DNA of 39,488 nt from Furfurilactobacillus entadae. GTDB taxonomy: Bacteria > Bacillota > Bacilli > Lactobacillales > Lactobacillaceae. The notes below the pieces were generated by a model that saw only the letters and a list, made by a program, of their open reading frames with translations, was not told the origin of the DNA and made no database searches. The DNA lies in assembly GCF_045862745.1 (NCBI RefSeq), contig NZ_BQXN01000022.1:1-39488 (forward strand). The letters are read 5' to 3'. Positions 14,967-23,901 of this stretch are shown one piece after another. Each line of letters starts with the position of its first letter. The stretch's first letter is position 1. The translations under genes were made by a program, and so were the position numbers.

Positions 14967-16439
14967 ATGGTAATGCGGTATCCAGATGATAGTTTGACGC
15001 TTCACACGGACGCTTACGAAGTTAACATGGTCCAAACGTATTTTGAAGATGGGGTGGCTGATCGTCACGCTGTCTTTGAACTGTACTTTCGTGATTTACC
15101 GTTTCACAATGGTTATGCGGTGTTTGCCGGACTAGAACGAATTGTAAACTACATTAACCAGTTACGGTTTACGGACACTGATTTGGCCTATTTGAAGTCA
15201 ACAAACCAGTACCCCGAAGATTTTCTAAACTACCTGCGGGACTTCCAGTTTACGGGAACCATTCGGGCGGCTAAAGAAGGGGACCTGGTTTTCAATAATG
15301 AACCGCTCGTTCAGGTCGAAGGCACGCTGGCTGATTGCCAGATTGTTGAGACGGCGCTCCTAAACATCGTGAACTACCAGACGTTAATTGCGACCAAGGC
15401 GGCGCGGATTCGGTCCGTGGCGGGTAACGATGGCATCTTGGAATTTGGAACACGGCGGGCGCAGGAAATGGATGCCGCACTGTGGGGTACCCGGGCTGCG
15501 TACATCGGTGGGTTTGACGCCACGAGTAACATGCGTGCGGGAAAGATTTTCGGAATTCCTGTGAGCGGAACACACGCCCATAGCTTGGTGCAAACGTACC
15601 GGGATGATTACACAGCGTTCATGGCATACGCGAAATCACACCAGGACTGTGTGTTCTTGGTCGACACGTATGACACGTTGCGTTCTGGTGTCCCAAATGC
15701 CATTCGGGTCGCCCGTGAACTTGGCGACAAGATCAACTTTTTGGGTGTGCGAATCGATTCTGGTGACATGGCGTACATTTCAAAACGGGTACGTGAACAG
15801 CTGGATGAGGCGGGCTTCCCGAACGCAAAAATCTACGCGTCTAATGATCTGGATGAAAAGACGATCACAAACCTGAAGATGCAGGGCGCCAAAATCGACG
15901 TGTGGGGCGTGGGCACTAAGCTCATCACCGCGTTTGATCAGCCAGCCCTCGGCGCCGTTTACAAGCTGGTCTCAGTTGAAAATGAACGGGGCACGATGGT
16001 TGATACGATCAAACTATCCAGTAACGCAGAAAAGGTTTCGACACCCGGGAAAAAGCAGGTGTGGCGGATTACCAAGAAGGCGGATGGTAAGTCCGAGGGT
16101 GACTACATGGCGCTCACGGATGAACGCCCGGATCAAACGAAACGGCTACACATGTTCCATCCAAGCTACACATACATTAATAAAGACGTGACGGATTTTG
16201 ATGCACGGCCGGTGCTGGTAGATATTTTCCGTGATGGTCAGCAAGTATACGAAGTGCCGACATTACAGGAAACCAGAACGTTTGCCGCAGAACAACTGGC
16301 GTCACTGTGGGATGAATACAAGCGGGACCTCAACCCACAAATTTACCCGGTCGATTTATCACAACGGTTGTGGGATCACAAGCAAAGCATTATTAAAGAA
16401 GTTCATGACTACGTGAGTTCCTTGAAGTTTGATAACTAG
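14967..16439 (+). CDS. pncB: Nicotinate phosphoribosyltransferase
   Basis: This enzyme joins nicotinate and PRPP to form nicotinate mononucleotide, the entry to NAD by salvage. The protein is 490 residues from this ATG; a second ATG two codons on (14973) has TAGGATGG closer to it and is equally possible. Family motifs are DSLTLHTDAYEVNM near the N-terminus, EFGTRRAQEMDAALWGTRAAYIGG, SGTHAHS (H203 and H205), LVDTYDT and RIDSGDM. nadE starts 11 bases after the stop, forming the two-gene salvage operon often seen in lactobacilli that depend on external niacin. Confidence 0.95.
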   Translation: MVMRYPDDSLTLHTDAYEVNMVQTYFEDGVADRHAVFELYFRDLPFHNGYAVFAGLERIVNYINQLRFTDTDLAYLKSTNQYPEDFLNYLRDFQFTGTIRAAKEGDLVFNNEPLVQVEGTLADCQIVETALLNIVNYQTLIATKAARIRSVAGNDGILEFGTRRAQEMDAALWGTRAAYIGGFDATSNMRAGKIFGIPVSGTHAHSLVQTYRDDYTAFMAYAKSHQDCVFLVDTYDTLRSGVPNAIRVARELGDKINFLGVRIDSGDMAYISKRVREQLDEAGFPNAKIYASNDLDEKTITNLKMQGAKIDVWGVGTKLITAFDQPALGAVYKLVSVENERGTMVDTIKLSSNAEKVSTPGKKQVWRITKKADGKSEGDYMALTDERPDQTKRLHMFHPSYTYINKDVTDFDARPVLVDIFRDGQQVYEVPTLQETRTFAAEQLASLWDEYKRDLNPQIYPVDLSQRLWDHKQSIIKEVHDYVSSLKFDN

Positions 16440-16450
16440 GAGGCCGTAAA

Positions 16451-17287
16451 ATGAGAGCAAAACAAGCAGAAATTATTAAGGCACTGGGTGTTAGCGCGGA
16501 TTTTGATGCACAGACAGAAATTCGGAAAAGTGTCGACTTTTTGAAGGCCTACTTAACGGCCAATCAATTTTTAAAAACGTTGGTTTTGGGGATTTCTGGC
16601 GGTCAGGATTCGACACTGGCTGGTAAGCTGTCACAAATGGCCATTAGTGAACTGCGTGAGGAAACGGGTGACACAGCGTACCAATTTGTGGCCGTGCGGC
16701 TCCCGTATGGTGAGCAGGCGGATGAACAGGACGCAATGGCCGCCATTGCGTTTATGGCGGCCGACCAAGTGATGCGGGTGAACGTGCAACCCGCAGTGGA
16801 TGCTGGGGTTGCCGCCGTTGAAGCAAACGGTCTGACGGTGGCTGACTTTAACAAGGGGAACATCAAGGCGCGTGAGCGGATGATCGCCCAGTACACCATT
16901 GCCGGTGAACTGAGTGGTGCCGTTGTCGGGACGGATCATGCAGCGGAAGCGGTGACCGGCTTTTACACGAAGTACGGTGACGGTGGGACGGACATTACAC
17001 CACTGTACCGCTTGGATAAGCGCCAGGGGAAAGCCATGCTGGCCGTTCTTAAAGCCCCAGAACATTTGTACTTAAAGGTGCCAACGGCAGATCTTGAAGA
17101 TGACCGGCCGGCATTGCCTGACGAAGTTGCGTTGGGCGTGACGTACGATGAGATCGATGACTACCTTGAAGGTAAGACCATTAGTGACGCGAGCGCTGAC
17201 AAGATTGAGGCTTGGTACCAAAAGACGCAGCATAAACGTCATTTGCCAATCAGCATTTTTGATGATTTTTGGAAGCCAACAAAGTAG
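16451..17287 (+). CDS. nadE: Ammonia-dependent NAD+ synthetase
   Basis: ATP-dependent amidation of nicotinate adenine dinucleotide to NAD using ammonia. The 278-residue protein has the N-type ATP pyrophosphatase P-loop SGGQDST (49-55), VGTDHAAEAVTGFYTKYGDGG and LPDEVALGVTYDEIDDYLEG. No N-terminal glutaminase domain is present, hence the ammonia-dependent type. AGGAGG lies between the pncB stop and this ATG, so the two genes are one transcript. Confidence 0.95.
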   Translation: MRAKQAEIIKALGVSADFDAQTEIRKSVDFLKAYLTANQFLKTLVLGISGGQDSTLAGKLSQMAISELREETGDTAYQFVAVRLPYGEQADEQDAMAAIAFMAADQVMRVNVQPAVDAGVAAVEANGLTVADFNKGNIKARERMIAQYTIAGELSGAVVGTDHAAEAVTGFYTKYGDGGTDITPLYRLDKRQGKAMLAVLKAPEHLYLKVPTADLEDDRPALPDEVALGVTYDEIDDYLEGKTISDASADKIEAWYQKTQHKRHLPISIFDDFWKPTK

Positions 17288-17298
17288 GGGCGTTTAAC

Positions 17299-17327
17299 TT
17301 GCGTTTTCCAGTCGACCTCTGTATAAT
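17299..17327 (+). promoter_or_regulatory. Promoter of the Mn2+ riboswitch/P-type ATPase unit
   Basis: TTGCGT (17299-17304) and TATAAT (17322-17327) are 17 bases apart, placing the start near 17334 at the 5' edge of the aptamer. Confidence 0.8.
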
Positions 17328-17333
17328 TTGGCT

Positions 17334-17490
17334 TACGATAAATGAGGGAGTAACTAATGGCTTACTGGCTGGACGTTCGGTCCACCGGTAGACCGTGACA
17401 ACGCCACCAACAAGACTTGTTCTGGTTTTGTCTTAAATAGTGAGACTCATGTTCGACACTTTTAAGTGTGCGTTCATGGGTCTTTTTTTG
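17334..17490 (+). ncRNA. yybP-ykoY manganese riboswitch
   Basis: The 5' leader carries the conserved elements of this class. GAGGGAGTA is the first metal-site loop. CCGGTAGACCGTGACAACG matches the CCGGC...GUUGACA segment. CAAGACTTG is the 3' partner. P1 can form between AATGAG (17341-17346) and CTTGTT (17416-17421). The aptamer ends about 20 bases before a terminator hairpin (17443-17489), and the controlled gene is a P2A cation ATPase, as for Lactococcus yoaB. Metal binding in characterised members stabilises P1 and favours readthrough, so the efflux pump would rise with high Mn2+. Covariance-model confirmation is lacking. Confidence 0.85.
17443..17489 (+). terminator. Regulated terminator of the yybP-ykoY riboswitch
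   Basis: AGACTCATG (17443-17451) pairs with CATGGGTCT (17475-17483). An inner ACACTT/AAGTGT hairpin sits inside the loop and seven T follow. It lies 36 bases before the ATPase start, the normal place of an expression platform. Confidence 0.85.
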
Positions 17491-17525
17491 TACCAACGTG
17501 ACGCACGGACACGGGAGGAATTGGA

Positions 17526-20201
17526 ATGAAACAAACACAATTACCGCAGGCAGCACAATGGACGGTTGAGGAGACGTTTACGCAGGTTAAGGGGCAAGCT
17601 GCGGGGTTAACCTCCGCGGAAGTCACACAACGACAAGCTGACGTGGGTAAAAATGAACTGGCTAGTAAACGGCAAACAACACTTGTTGAAAAGTTTCTAG
17701 CCCAGTTTAAGGATCTAATGATCATCGTGTTGATTGTGGCCGCGGTGGTGGCCGCAATGACGGGTGAAGTCGTTGATGCCATCATTATTTTACTTGTGGT
17801 GATCCTAAACGCGGTCTTCGGTGTGTTTCAGGAGGCCAAAGCAGAGCAAGCAATTAATGCACTTCAGGAAATGGCGGCCCCGAATGCACACGTTCGGCGT
17901 GATGGTGAAACGGTGACGGTCAAAAGTGATGACCTTGTGCCGGGTGACGTTGTGTTACTTGAGGCAGGGGACATCGTACCGGCCGACATGCGGCTGATCG
18001 AGGTGGCCTCGTTACAGATTGAGGAATCTGCGTTGACTGGTGAATCAGTGCCGGTCAACAAGCAGTTGGCGCCTGTGACGGATAGTCAGGCGGGGCTAGG
18101 GGATCTACAAGACTTAGCCTTCATGAATAGTAACGTGACATATGGTCGTGGTGTGGGGATCGTCACAGAAACCGGGATGCAGACGCAGGTTGGTCGGATC
18201 GCTGGGATGCTGGATAACACCAAAGAACGCAAAACACCACTCCAGGAAAACCTTGCCCACCTAGGGAAAGTTCTGACCGGGTTGATCTTAGTGGTGGCCG
18301 TGGTTGTCTTCGGTGTGGGGATGTTACGGGGCAACGAATCACTGATCAACATGCTTCTAACGGCCATTTCACTGGCTGTTGCAGCCATTCCAGAAGGTTT
18401 GCCAGCCATCGTCACAATTACACTTGCGTTGGGAACGACGCGAATGGCGAAGTTAAATGCGCTGGTGCGGCGGTTACCAGCGGTTGAAACGTTAGGAAGC
18501 ACGGACATTATTGCCTCTGATAAGACGGGGACGTTGACCCAAAACAAGATGACGGTCGAAGCTGTCATTGTCGATGGAAAACAACTGCCGGCAAAAGAGG
18601 CGGCTGGTGCCACGGCAGAAAATGACCAGGGGCTGTTAGCCACACTGCTGATGTTGAATAATGACACCAAGGAAACGGCGGACGGCCTGATCGGTGATCC
18701 AACGGAAACGGCATTGATCCAGTACAACATCGATCATGGTGTTGAACCAGAACCGTTCTTGGCAGCTCATCCACGGGTTGCCGAAATTCCGTTTGATTCA
18801 GAACGAAAGCTGATGACGACCGTGAACCAAATGGGCCCGGACAGTGGGTACTGGGTAACGGTTAAGGGGGCGCCTGACGAACTGTTAAAACGGGTGACTC
18901 ATGTCCAATCAAACGGTCAGGTCGTTGAGTTAAGTGAAGATAACCGTCAACAATTATTGACCATTAACCACCAGTTAGCCGTTCAAGCACTGCGGGTGCT
19001 GGCGTTTGCGTACCGACCAGTGGCAACAGTGCCAACGACACTCACTTCTGCAGCCGTTGAGCAGGATCTGATCTTTGCTGGATTCGTCGGCATGATCGAT
19101 CCAGAACGGCCAGAAGTTGCCGGTGCGGTGGCGGAAGCCAAAGCAGCTGGAATTCGCCCATTGATGATTACCGGGGACCATGCGGATACTGCCCGCGCGA
19201 TTGCCATTCGGTTAGGGATTATTGCTGCGGATGACTCAGCTGGGGTAATCACCGGCGCGCAATTAGATGACTTGAGTGATGAAGCGTTTGCCAAGCAGGT
19301 CCAGCAGTATTCCGTATATGCCCGGGTCGCACCCGAGCATAAAGTTCGGATCGTTAACGCCTGGCAACAACTGGGAAAGGTCGTTGCCATGACAGGGGAT
19401 GGGGTCAATGATGCCCCAGCACTGAAGGCGGCCGATATTGGGGTCGGAATGGGAATCACCGGGACCGAGGTGTCTAAGGGCGCCTCTGACATGGTGTTGG
19501 CTGACGATAACTTCTCAACCATCGTGGTGGCTGTGCGTGAAGGGCGGAAGGTGTTTGCAAACATTCAAAAGGCCATCCAATACCTGCTTTCGGCAAACCT
19601 TGGTGAGGTGCTCACACTGTTTGTGATGACCATGATGGGGTGGCAGATCCTGGCCCCCGTCCACATTTTGTGGATCAATTTGGTGACGGATACATTCCCA
19701 GCGATTGCGTTAGGGCTGGAACCAGCGGAAAAGAACATCATGGCGCAGAAGCCACGGGGCCGCACATCAAACTTCTTATCGGGGGGTGTGTTTGGGAACA
19801 TCATCTACCAGGGACTACTGGAGGGTGGCCTGACACTTCTTGTGTACTGGTTGGCGTTAACGTTCCCAGTGCATGCTGGCAGTGCCCAAATTCATGCGGA
19901 TGCGTTGACCATGGCTTTTGCGACGTTAGGGTTGATTCAATTGTTCCATGCCTTTAACTCCAAGTCGATCCATGGGACGCTCTTTACCAAACAGCTGTTT
20001 AAGAATAAGGCCTTTAACTGGGCCATTCTGACGGCCTTTGTGTTACTTGCGGCAACCATTTTAGTCCCTGGCTTTAACAGTCTGTTCCATGTAACGACGT
20101 TGGACTGGTTCCAATGGTTAATTGTGATTGGTGCAGGGATGACAATGATTTTGATCGTAGAAGTGGTAAAATTAATTCAGCGTTCATTACAGCGTAACTA
20201 A
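17526..20201 (+). CDS. P2A-type cation-transporting ATPase (Ca2+/Mn2+ exporter, PMR1/YoaB-like)
   Basis: This is a predicted membrane pump exporting divalent cations at the cost of ATP. In the 891 residues the P-type elements are in order: A-domain TGES (171-174), TM4 PEGL (289-292), phosphorylation site DKTGTLT with D332, nucleotide-domain KGAPDELL, hinge TGDGVNDAPALKAADIG, and TM6 N718/D722 (INLVTD). E290, N718 and D722 correspond to the single site II of SERCA, as in PMR1-type Ca2+/Mn2+ pumps. The yybP-ykoY riboswitch in the leader makes Mn2+ homeostasis the likely main role, important for Mn-accumulating lactobacilli. GGGAGG lies about 8 bases before the ATG. The next gene starts 36 bases downstream. 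Confidence 0.92.
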   Translation: MKQTQLPQAAQWTVEETFTQVKGQAAGLTSAEVTQRQADVGKNELASKRQTTLVEKFLAQFKDLMIIVLIVAAVVAAMTGEVVDAIIILLVVILNAVFGVFQEAKAEQAINALQEMAAPNAHVRRDGETVTVKSDDLVPGDVVLLEAGDIVPADMRLIEVASLQIEESALTGESVPVNKQLAPVTDSQAGLGDLQDLAFMNSNVTYGRGVGIVTETGMQTQVGRIAGMLDNTKERKTPLQENLAHLGKVLTGLILVVAVVVFGVGMLRGNESLINMLLTAISLAVAAIPEGLPAIVTITLALGTTRMAKLNALVRRLPAVETLGSTDIIASDKTGTLTQNKMTVEAVIVDGKQLPAKEAAGATAENDQGLLATLLMLNNDTKETADGLIGDPTETALIQYNIDHGVEPEPFLAAHPRVAEIPFDSERKLMTTVNQMGPDSGYWVTVKGAPDELLKRVTHVQSNGQVVELSEDNRQQLLTINHQLAVQALRVLAFAYRPVATVPTTLTSAAVEQDLIFAGFVGMIDPERPEVAGAVAEAKAAGIRPLMITGDHADTARAIAIRLGIIAADDSAGVITGAQLDDLSDEAFAKQVQQYSVYARVAPEHKVRIVNAWQQLGKVVAMTGDGVNDAPALKAADIGVGMGITGTEVSKGASDMVLADDNFSTIVVAVREGRKVFANIQKAIQYLLSANLGEVLTLFVMTMMGWQILAPVHILWINLVTDTFPAIALGLEPAEKNIMAQKPRGRTSNFLSGGVFGNIIYQGLLEGGLTLLVYWLALTFPVHAGSAQIHADALTMAFATLGLIQLFHAFNSKSIHGTLFTKQLFKNKAFNWAILTAFVLLAATILVPGFNSLFHVTTLDWFQWLIVIGAGMTMILIVEVVKLIQRSLQRN

Positions 20202-20236
20202 GCCATGAATGAGTGGCACACTAAAGGAGTCTCATT

Positions 20237-20671
20237 GTGAAAAAGAACTTGATGATGGTGTACGGCCGGACCCTGTCCCAGTTAATTACAGATACAGAGG
20301 ATGTCCAAAAAGACTTGGAACCCTACTACTCAAAGCTGAAGCAAGGAACGGTTGGCGGACAGCTAATTGATTTGTCATCGACTGAACTAGCAGACATTAA
20401 GGCTGAATTCCAGGATGGAACGGATCGTTACAAGGCCTACAACGAAAAATTGAAAAGAATGCAGGCGCCGGCCCGGTTCATGGGTAAGCAACAGAGTTTA
20501 AAGGCAGCGTATGAAGCATATACCGCTGGTTGCCAGGCAATGACGGACAGCCTGGTACTGGAGACAAGCAGTGTGGATCAGGCGAAGTTTGACCAGTCTG
20601 AGACCGACCAAAATGAGGCGATGGATCGCATTATTCGTTTGATCCAAAGCATCTTGATGGCAAACGGGTAA
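20237..20671 (+). CDS. Hypothetical helical cytoplasmic protein downstream of the cation ATPase
   Basis: I do not recognise the family. The 144-residue protein is soluble, without signal peptide or membrane segment, and looks almost entirely helical (residues 14-35, 50-75, 83-105 and 115-142), with many Gln, Asp and Lys residues. AAAGGAGT six bases upstream decides for a GTG start at 20237. With 36 bases from the ATPase stop and no terminator between, it is probably in the same riboswitch-controlled transcript, and its own terminator follows at 20719. A role linked to metal homeostasis is inference from position. Confidence 0.7.
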   Translation: MKKNLMMVYGRTLSQLITDTEDVQKDLEPYYSKLKQGTVGGQLIDLSSTELADIKAEFQDGTDRYKAYNEKLKRMQAPARFMGKQQSLKAAYEAYTAGCQAMTDSLVLETSSVDQAKFDQSETDQNEAMDRIIRLIQSILMANG

Positions 20672-20718
20672 ACACTAAAATAAAGATTGCGCTGAACACG
20701 TATGTCTTTAATAATGGG

Positions 20719-20750
20719 AGCGAAAATCATGACTGGTTTTCGCTTTTTTT
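20719..20750 (+). terminator. Intrinsic terminator
   Basis: AGCGAAAA (20719-20726) pairs with TTTTCGCT (20737-20744), with two further inner pairs, followed by seven T. It closes the cation-ATPase transcript. Confidence 0.87.
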
Positions 20751-20771
20751 GATGATTTAAGGGGGAAGCAG

Positions 20772-21263
20772 ATGACAAACGAGCAATTGCAGCACTTGGT
20801 AGAACATATTTCGTTAACGTCGTTTGACCGACCGTTTAGGCATCAGGCGGTGTTTAACCGGCGCTTAAAAACAACGGGTGGACGATACCATTTGAAGGAT
20901 CACCACATTGACATTAATCCAAAAATGATTGAAGACTTTGATGAGGAAACGTTGGTTGGGGTGATCAAACATGAGCTTGTTCACTATCATCTGGCCACGA
21001 CAGGTCACCCTTATGATCACCGGAGTCGGGAGTTTCGCCAGTTATTAGCAGCGGTTGGTGGAAGCCGATATGCGCCGGCACCAGTGAGTGCACCAGCTAA
21101 GCGCCGGCCACCGCATGAGTATGATTATGTGTGTCGTGATTGTGGGCGCCATTTTCACCGACGCCGGCGGGTCAACACGGCCCGGTATGTTTGCGGGGTC
21201 TGTGGTGGGCACTTACGGTTGGTGACGGAAAGTGGTGGCGCTAAACCGGGGGGTAGTCATTAG
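20772..21263 (+). CDS. SprT-like zinc metalloprotein
   Basis: The 163-residue protein has the zincin motif HELVH (H67, E68, H71), followed by the third ligand region THPYDHRSREFR, and a C-terminal zinc ribbon with C121-x2-C124 and C141-x2-C144. This is the SprT-like architecture of bacterial relatives of Spartan; the natural role of the Firmicutes members is not established. AAGGGGG lies about 7 bases before the ATG. It sits between the cation ATPase unit and the AI-2E-family gene with its own start region, and no operon partner is evident. Confidence 0.87.
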   Translation: MTNEQLQHLVEHISLTSFDRPFRHQAVFNRRLKTTGGRYHLKDHHIDINPKMIEDFDEETLVGVIKHELVHYHLATTGHPYDHRSREFRQLLAAVGGSRYAPAPVSAPAKRRPPHEYDYVCRDCGRHFHRRRRVNTARYVCGVCGGHLRLVTESGGAKPGGSH

Positions 21264-21331
21264 AAATCTGGGGAAAGAGTGTTAAAGTAGTGCGTAAGAT
21301 GATAAAACGTCAAGACGGGAGTAAATAGGGG

Positions 21332-22384
21332 ATGGAACGAGTTTATCGATGGTTTAAGCAGGAGGATGTTCAGGTTTACCTAACATTGGCGGGCCTCATT
21401 GTGGTGCTCTTTTGTCTTCGCCAGTTCCTGTCGATCATTTTACTGATTACGATTTTTTCGTACTTGGCGGTGGTTGCGACCACCCATCTGCGCCGATGGC
21501 TTCCGGTCGGACAGATTCTGGCAACGTTGATCGTGTACGTGGTGGTATTAGGCCTCCTAACGGCAGCCATTTCATATGCTGCGCCGTCACTTGCGAAGCA
21601 ATTTAGCGGCATTCCCAGCATGATTAGTAAGGCAATTGAAAATCATCCGGTGTGGGACAAGCAACTGGATCAATGGGTCAACACGGCGTTTAATAGTAGT
21701 GAGTTAATGAAGCACGGACAAACGGCGTTGATGACGGGGTTGAAGGGCCTGGAAACCGTCGGAACGGCCTTTTCTCATGTTGGGATCGCCATGTTTCTCA
21801 GTTTGATTTTCACGGCGTCTTATGGGCGAATGAGTCGCTTTGGCCGGGGCTTTTTGCACAGCCGGTTTAAACGGTTATTTACGATTGTCTATTACCTTGC
21901 CCATAAGTTTGTCCTCATTTTGGGCACAGTCGTGGAAACGCAACTGATCATTTGTACCATCAACACCGTGTTAATGGCGATCGGCTTGTTTATTCTGCAA
22001 ATGTCGAGCTTAATGGTCTTATCAGTCATCGTGTTTATTCTTGGGCTGATTCCCGTGGCCGGCGTTTTGATCTCCATGATTCCACTAACACTGATTGCGT
22101 TTGCAAGTGGAGGTCTTTGGAAGGCCGTTGAGGTCATCATTTTAGTGGTTGTGATCCACTTCTTTGAATCGTACTTCCTGCACCCCCGGTTAATGGCAAC
22201 CGCAACGGACCTGCCAATTTTTGTGACATTCATGACGTTAATTATCAGTGAACAATTATTTGGAACCTGGGGCCTGATTGTTGGCTTACCGATTGTGGCC
22301 TTCTTCTTAGATATCGTGGGGGTTCACCCACAGCCCAATGACGGACCAGTTCTCCAGCAGTTGCAAAACGATGTTGGCGATTAA
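21332..22384 (+). CDS. AI-2E/PerM-family transmembrane protein
   Basis: The 350-residue membrane protein has two N-terminal hydrophobic segments (about residues 12-50), a third (about 65-85), a hydrophilic amphipathic middle (about 90-140), and a C-terminal block of about five segments ending in GLIVGLPIVAFFLDIVGV, as in the AI-2E/YdiK/PerM family. Members are proposed exporters, some acting as Na+/H+ antiporters or linked to AI-2; the substrate here is not evident. The start ATG follows GGGAG and AGGGG. It is monocistronic as far as can be seen. Confidence 0.82.
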   Translation: MERVYRWFKQEDVQVYLTLAGLIVVLFCLRQFLSIILLITIFSYLAVVATTHLRRWLPVGQILATLIVYVVVLGLLTAAISYAAPSLAKQFSGIPSMISKAIENHPVWDKQLDQWVNTAFNSSELMKHGQTALMTGLKGLETVGTAFSHVGIAMFLSLIFTASYGRMSRFGRGFLHSRFKRLFTIVYYLAHKFVLILGTVVETQLIICTINTVLMAIGLFILQMSSLMVLSVIVFILGLIPVAGVLISMIPLTLIAFASGGLWKAVEVIILVVVIHFFESYFLHPRLMATATDLPIFVTFMTLIISEQLFGTWGLIVGLPIVAFFLDIVGVHPQPNDGPVLQQLQNDVGD

Positions 22385-22412
22385 ATTAATGAGGGAAAAA
22401 TCAAAAGGATGA

Positions 22413-22441
22413 TTGCCAAAGGTTTAATTATTTGGTACTAT
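22413..22441 (+). promoter_or_regulatory. Promoter of tRNA-Leu
   Basis: TTGCCA (22413-22418) and TACTAT (22436-22441) are 17 bases apart and 13 bases before the tRNA. Confidence 0.65.
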
Positions 22442-22454
22442 TATTCTTGTTGAT

Positions 22455-22539
22455 GCGGCCATGGCGGAATTGGCAGACGCGCAAGATTAAGGATCTTGTG
22501 ATCTTTTTGATCATCCGAGTTCAAGTCTCGGTGGCCGCA
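22455..22539 (+). tRNA. tRNA-Leu (anticodon AAG)
   Basis: Class II tRNA of 85 bases. Acceptor GCGGCCA pairs with TGGCCGC (22532-22538), the D-arm is GCGGAATTGGCAGACGC, and a long variable arm TGATC...GATCA precedes the T-arm CCGAGTTCAAGTCTCGG. Anticodon stem CAAGA/TCTTG encloses TTAAGGA, so positions 34-36 are AAG and position 37 is G, as in CUN-reading Leu tRNAs. An A34 tRNA-Leu would normally be deaminated to inosine to read CUU/CUC/CUA. CCA is not encoded. Confidence 0.93.
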
Positions 22540-22545
22540 TAATGA

Positions 22546-22576
22546 AGACATTCGGCGATTGCTGAATGTCTTTTTT
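22546..22576 (+). terminator. Intrinsic terminator after tRNA-Leu
   Basis: Stem 22546-22556 with 22561-22571 around GATT, followed by six T. Confidence 0.87.
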
Positions 22577-22722
22577 AGTGGATTAACCATTATTTTAGTC
22601 TAAGAAAATTTTAAAATATTTGTGAAAAAGTAATTATTTTAAGCTTTTTAAGCTACCGACGAATGACATGGTTTACAATCAGTAAATAGCAATCTTATCA
22701 GACTATTTTGGGGAGAGCATTC

Positions 22723-23724
22723 ATGAATAACGAACCGAATCAAGAACAGACGTCATCACGGGCACAACGCCGTCAGGGCGGGAAACAGCCACGCCGTTTC
22801 CATCCGTGGCGATGGTTTTGGGGCATCATTGTTGTGCTCTTATTGGTCATCGTTGGGTTTGGCGCCGTTGCGTACCATAACATTAATTCAGCGGCAAACA
22901 AGGCCTACAAATCTGCGGGAATTACGAAACAGCGGGACACAAAGGATCTATTAAATAACAAAAAACCAATTTCCATCATGTTCTTAGGAACGGATACTGG
23001 AGCCCTTGGCCGTGATTACAAGGGGCGGACGGATACCATCATGATTGCCACAATTAACCCATCGACTAAAAAGATGACGTTAGTGAGCTTGCCCCGTGAT
23101 ACGATGACGGATATTGCTGGTTATCCTCAATATTCTCCAGCAAAGATCAATGCTGCGTATACGTATGGTGGTGTTGGGACAACCATTAAAACGGTCCAAA
23201 ACTTGTTAAACGTGCCAATTGATTACTACGCGTTGTTAAACATGGGTGGATTAAAGAAAGCCATCGATGAAGTTGGTGGGGTAACGGTAACGTCACCACT
23301 AACGTTTAGCTACGAAGGTTCAAGCTTTACAAAGGGGCAGTCCTACCATATGGACGGGACAACGGCCCTCCGCTTCTCACGGATGCGTTACGATGATCCT
23401 CAAGGGGATTATGGCCGTCAAAGTCGACAACGGTTGGTGGTTCAAGCATTATTTAAGAAATCAATTGACGTGAAGACGGTGTTGAATTCATCGTTCTTAG
23501 AATCAATTTCTGGTGAATCACAAACGGACTTGACGAGCTCAGACCTTGTCAAACTGGCCCAAAATTACCGGTCAGCAACAAAAGATATGACAACAGACCA
23601 CATGCAGGGAACTGGTCAGATGATTGACGGTCAATCGTTTGAAGTGGTCAGTCATTCAGAAAAACAACGGGTTACAAACGAACTGCGGAAGAGTTTAGAC
23701 TTATCTGCTAAAACGGATGACTAA
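22723..23724 (+). CDS. LytR-CpsA-Psr (LCP) family cell-wall glycopolymer ligase
   Basis: LCP proteins attach teichoic acids or other glycopolymers from undecaprenyl carriers to peptidoglycan, outside the membrane. The 333-residue product has a basic cytoplasmic N-terminus, one membrane helix (about residues 31-51) and the LCP domain with FLGTDTGALGRDYKGRTDTIM (88-107), LVSLPRDTMTDI (120-131, with the phosphate-binding Arg), KINAAYTYGG and FSRMRYDDPQGDYGRQSRQR. The ORF also opens at a TTG (22708), but GGGGAGAG at 22709 onward points to the ATG at 22723. It is monocistronic with its own terminator. Confidence 0.92.
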   Translation: MNNEPNQEQTSSRAQRRQGGKQPRRFHPWRWFWGIIVVLLLVIVGFGAVAYHNINSAANKAYKSAGITKQRDTKDLLNNKKPISIMFLGTDTGALGRDYKGRTDTIMIATINPSTKKMTLVSLPRDTMTDIAGYPQYSPAKINAAYTYGGVGTTIKTVQNLLNVPIDYYALLNMGGLKKAIDEVGGVTVTSPLTFSYEGSSFTKGQSYHMDGTTALRFSRMRYDDPQGDYGRQSRQRLVVQALFKKSIDVKTVLNSSFLESISGESQTDLTSSDLVKLAQNYRSATKDMTTDHMQGTGQMIDGQSFEVVSHSEKQRVTNELRKSLDLSAKTDD

Positions 23725-23747
23725 CCTTGTTCATTATCAGAAAAAAC

Positions 23748-23792
23748 AAAGCGTGTTGATGCCAGTGTCATGGCAATCAACACGCTTTTTTT
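23748..23792 (+). terminator. Intrinsic terminator after the LCP gene
   Basis: GCGTGTTGAT-GCC (23751-23763) pairs with GGCAATCAACACGC (23772-23785) with one bulged base, followed by seven T. Confidence 0.87.
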
Positions 23793-23901
23793 GCGCGAAA
23801 AATGATAATAAAGTTGCTAAAATGTGATAAAAAGATTGAATTACAATGTGAATACTTGTGGTGGAAAACTAGAAACGCGGGGTTACCTTGAGGGGGACAT
23901 G

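Noticed and set aside
18086..18730. Long antisense ORF (214 codons) inside the P-type ATPase gene
   Set aside because: It mirrors the codon pattern of the sense gene, has a low-complexity Ser/Pro/Val composition, and no ribosome site or family motif.
18983..19564. Antisense ORF of 193 codons inside the P-type ATPase gene
   Set aside because: A shadow of the sense gene: Ser/Pro/Ala-biased product, no ribosome site and no motif.
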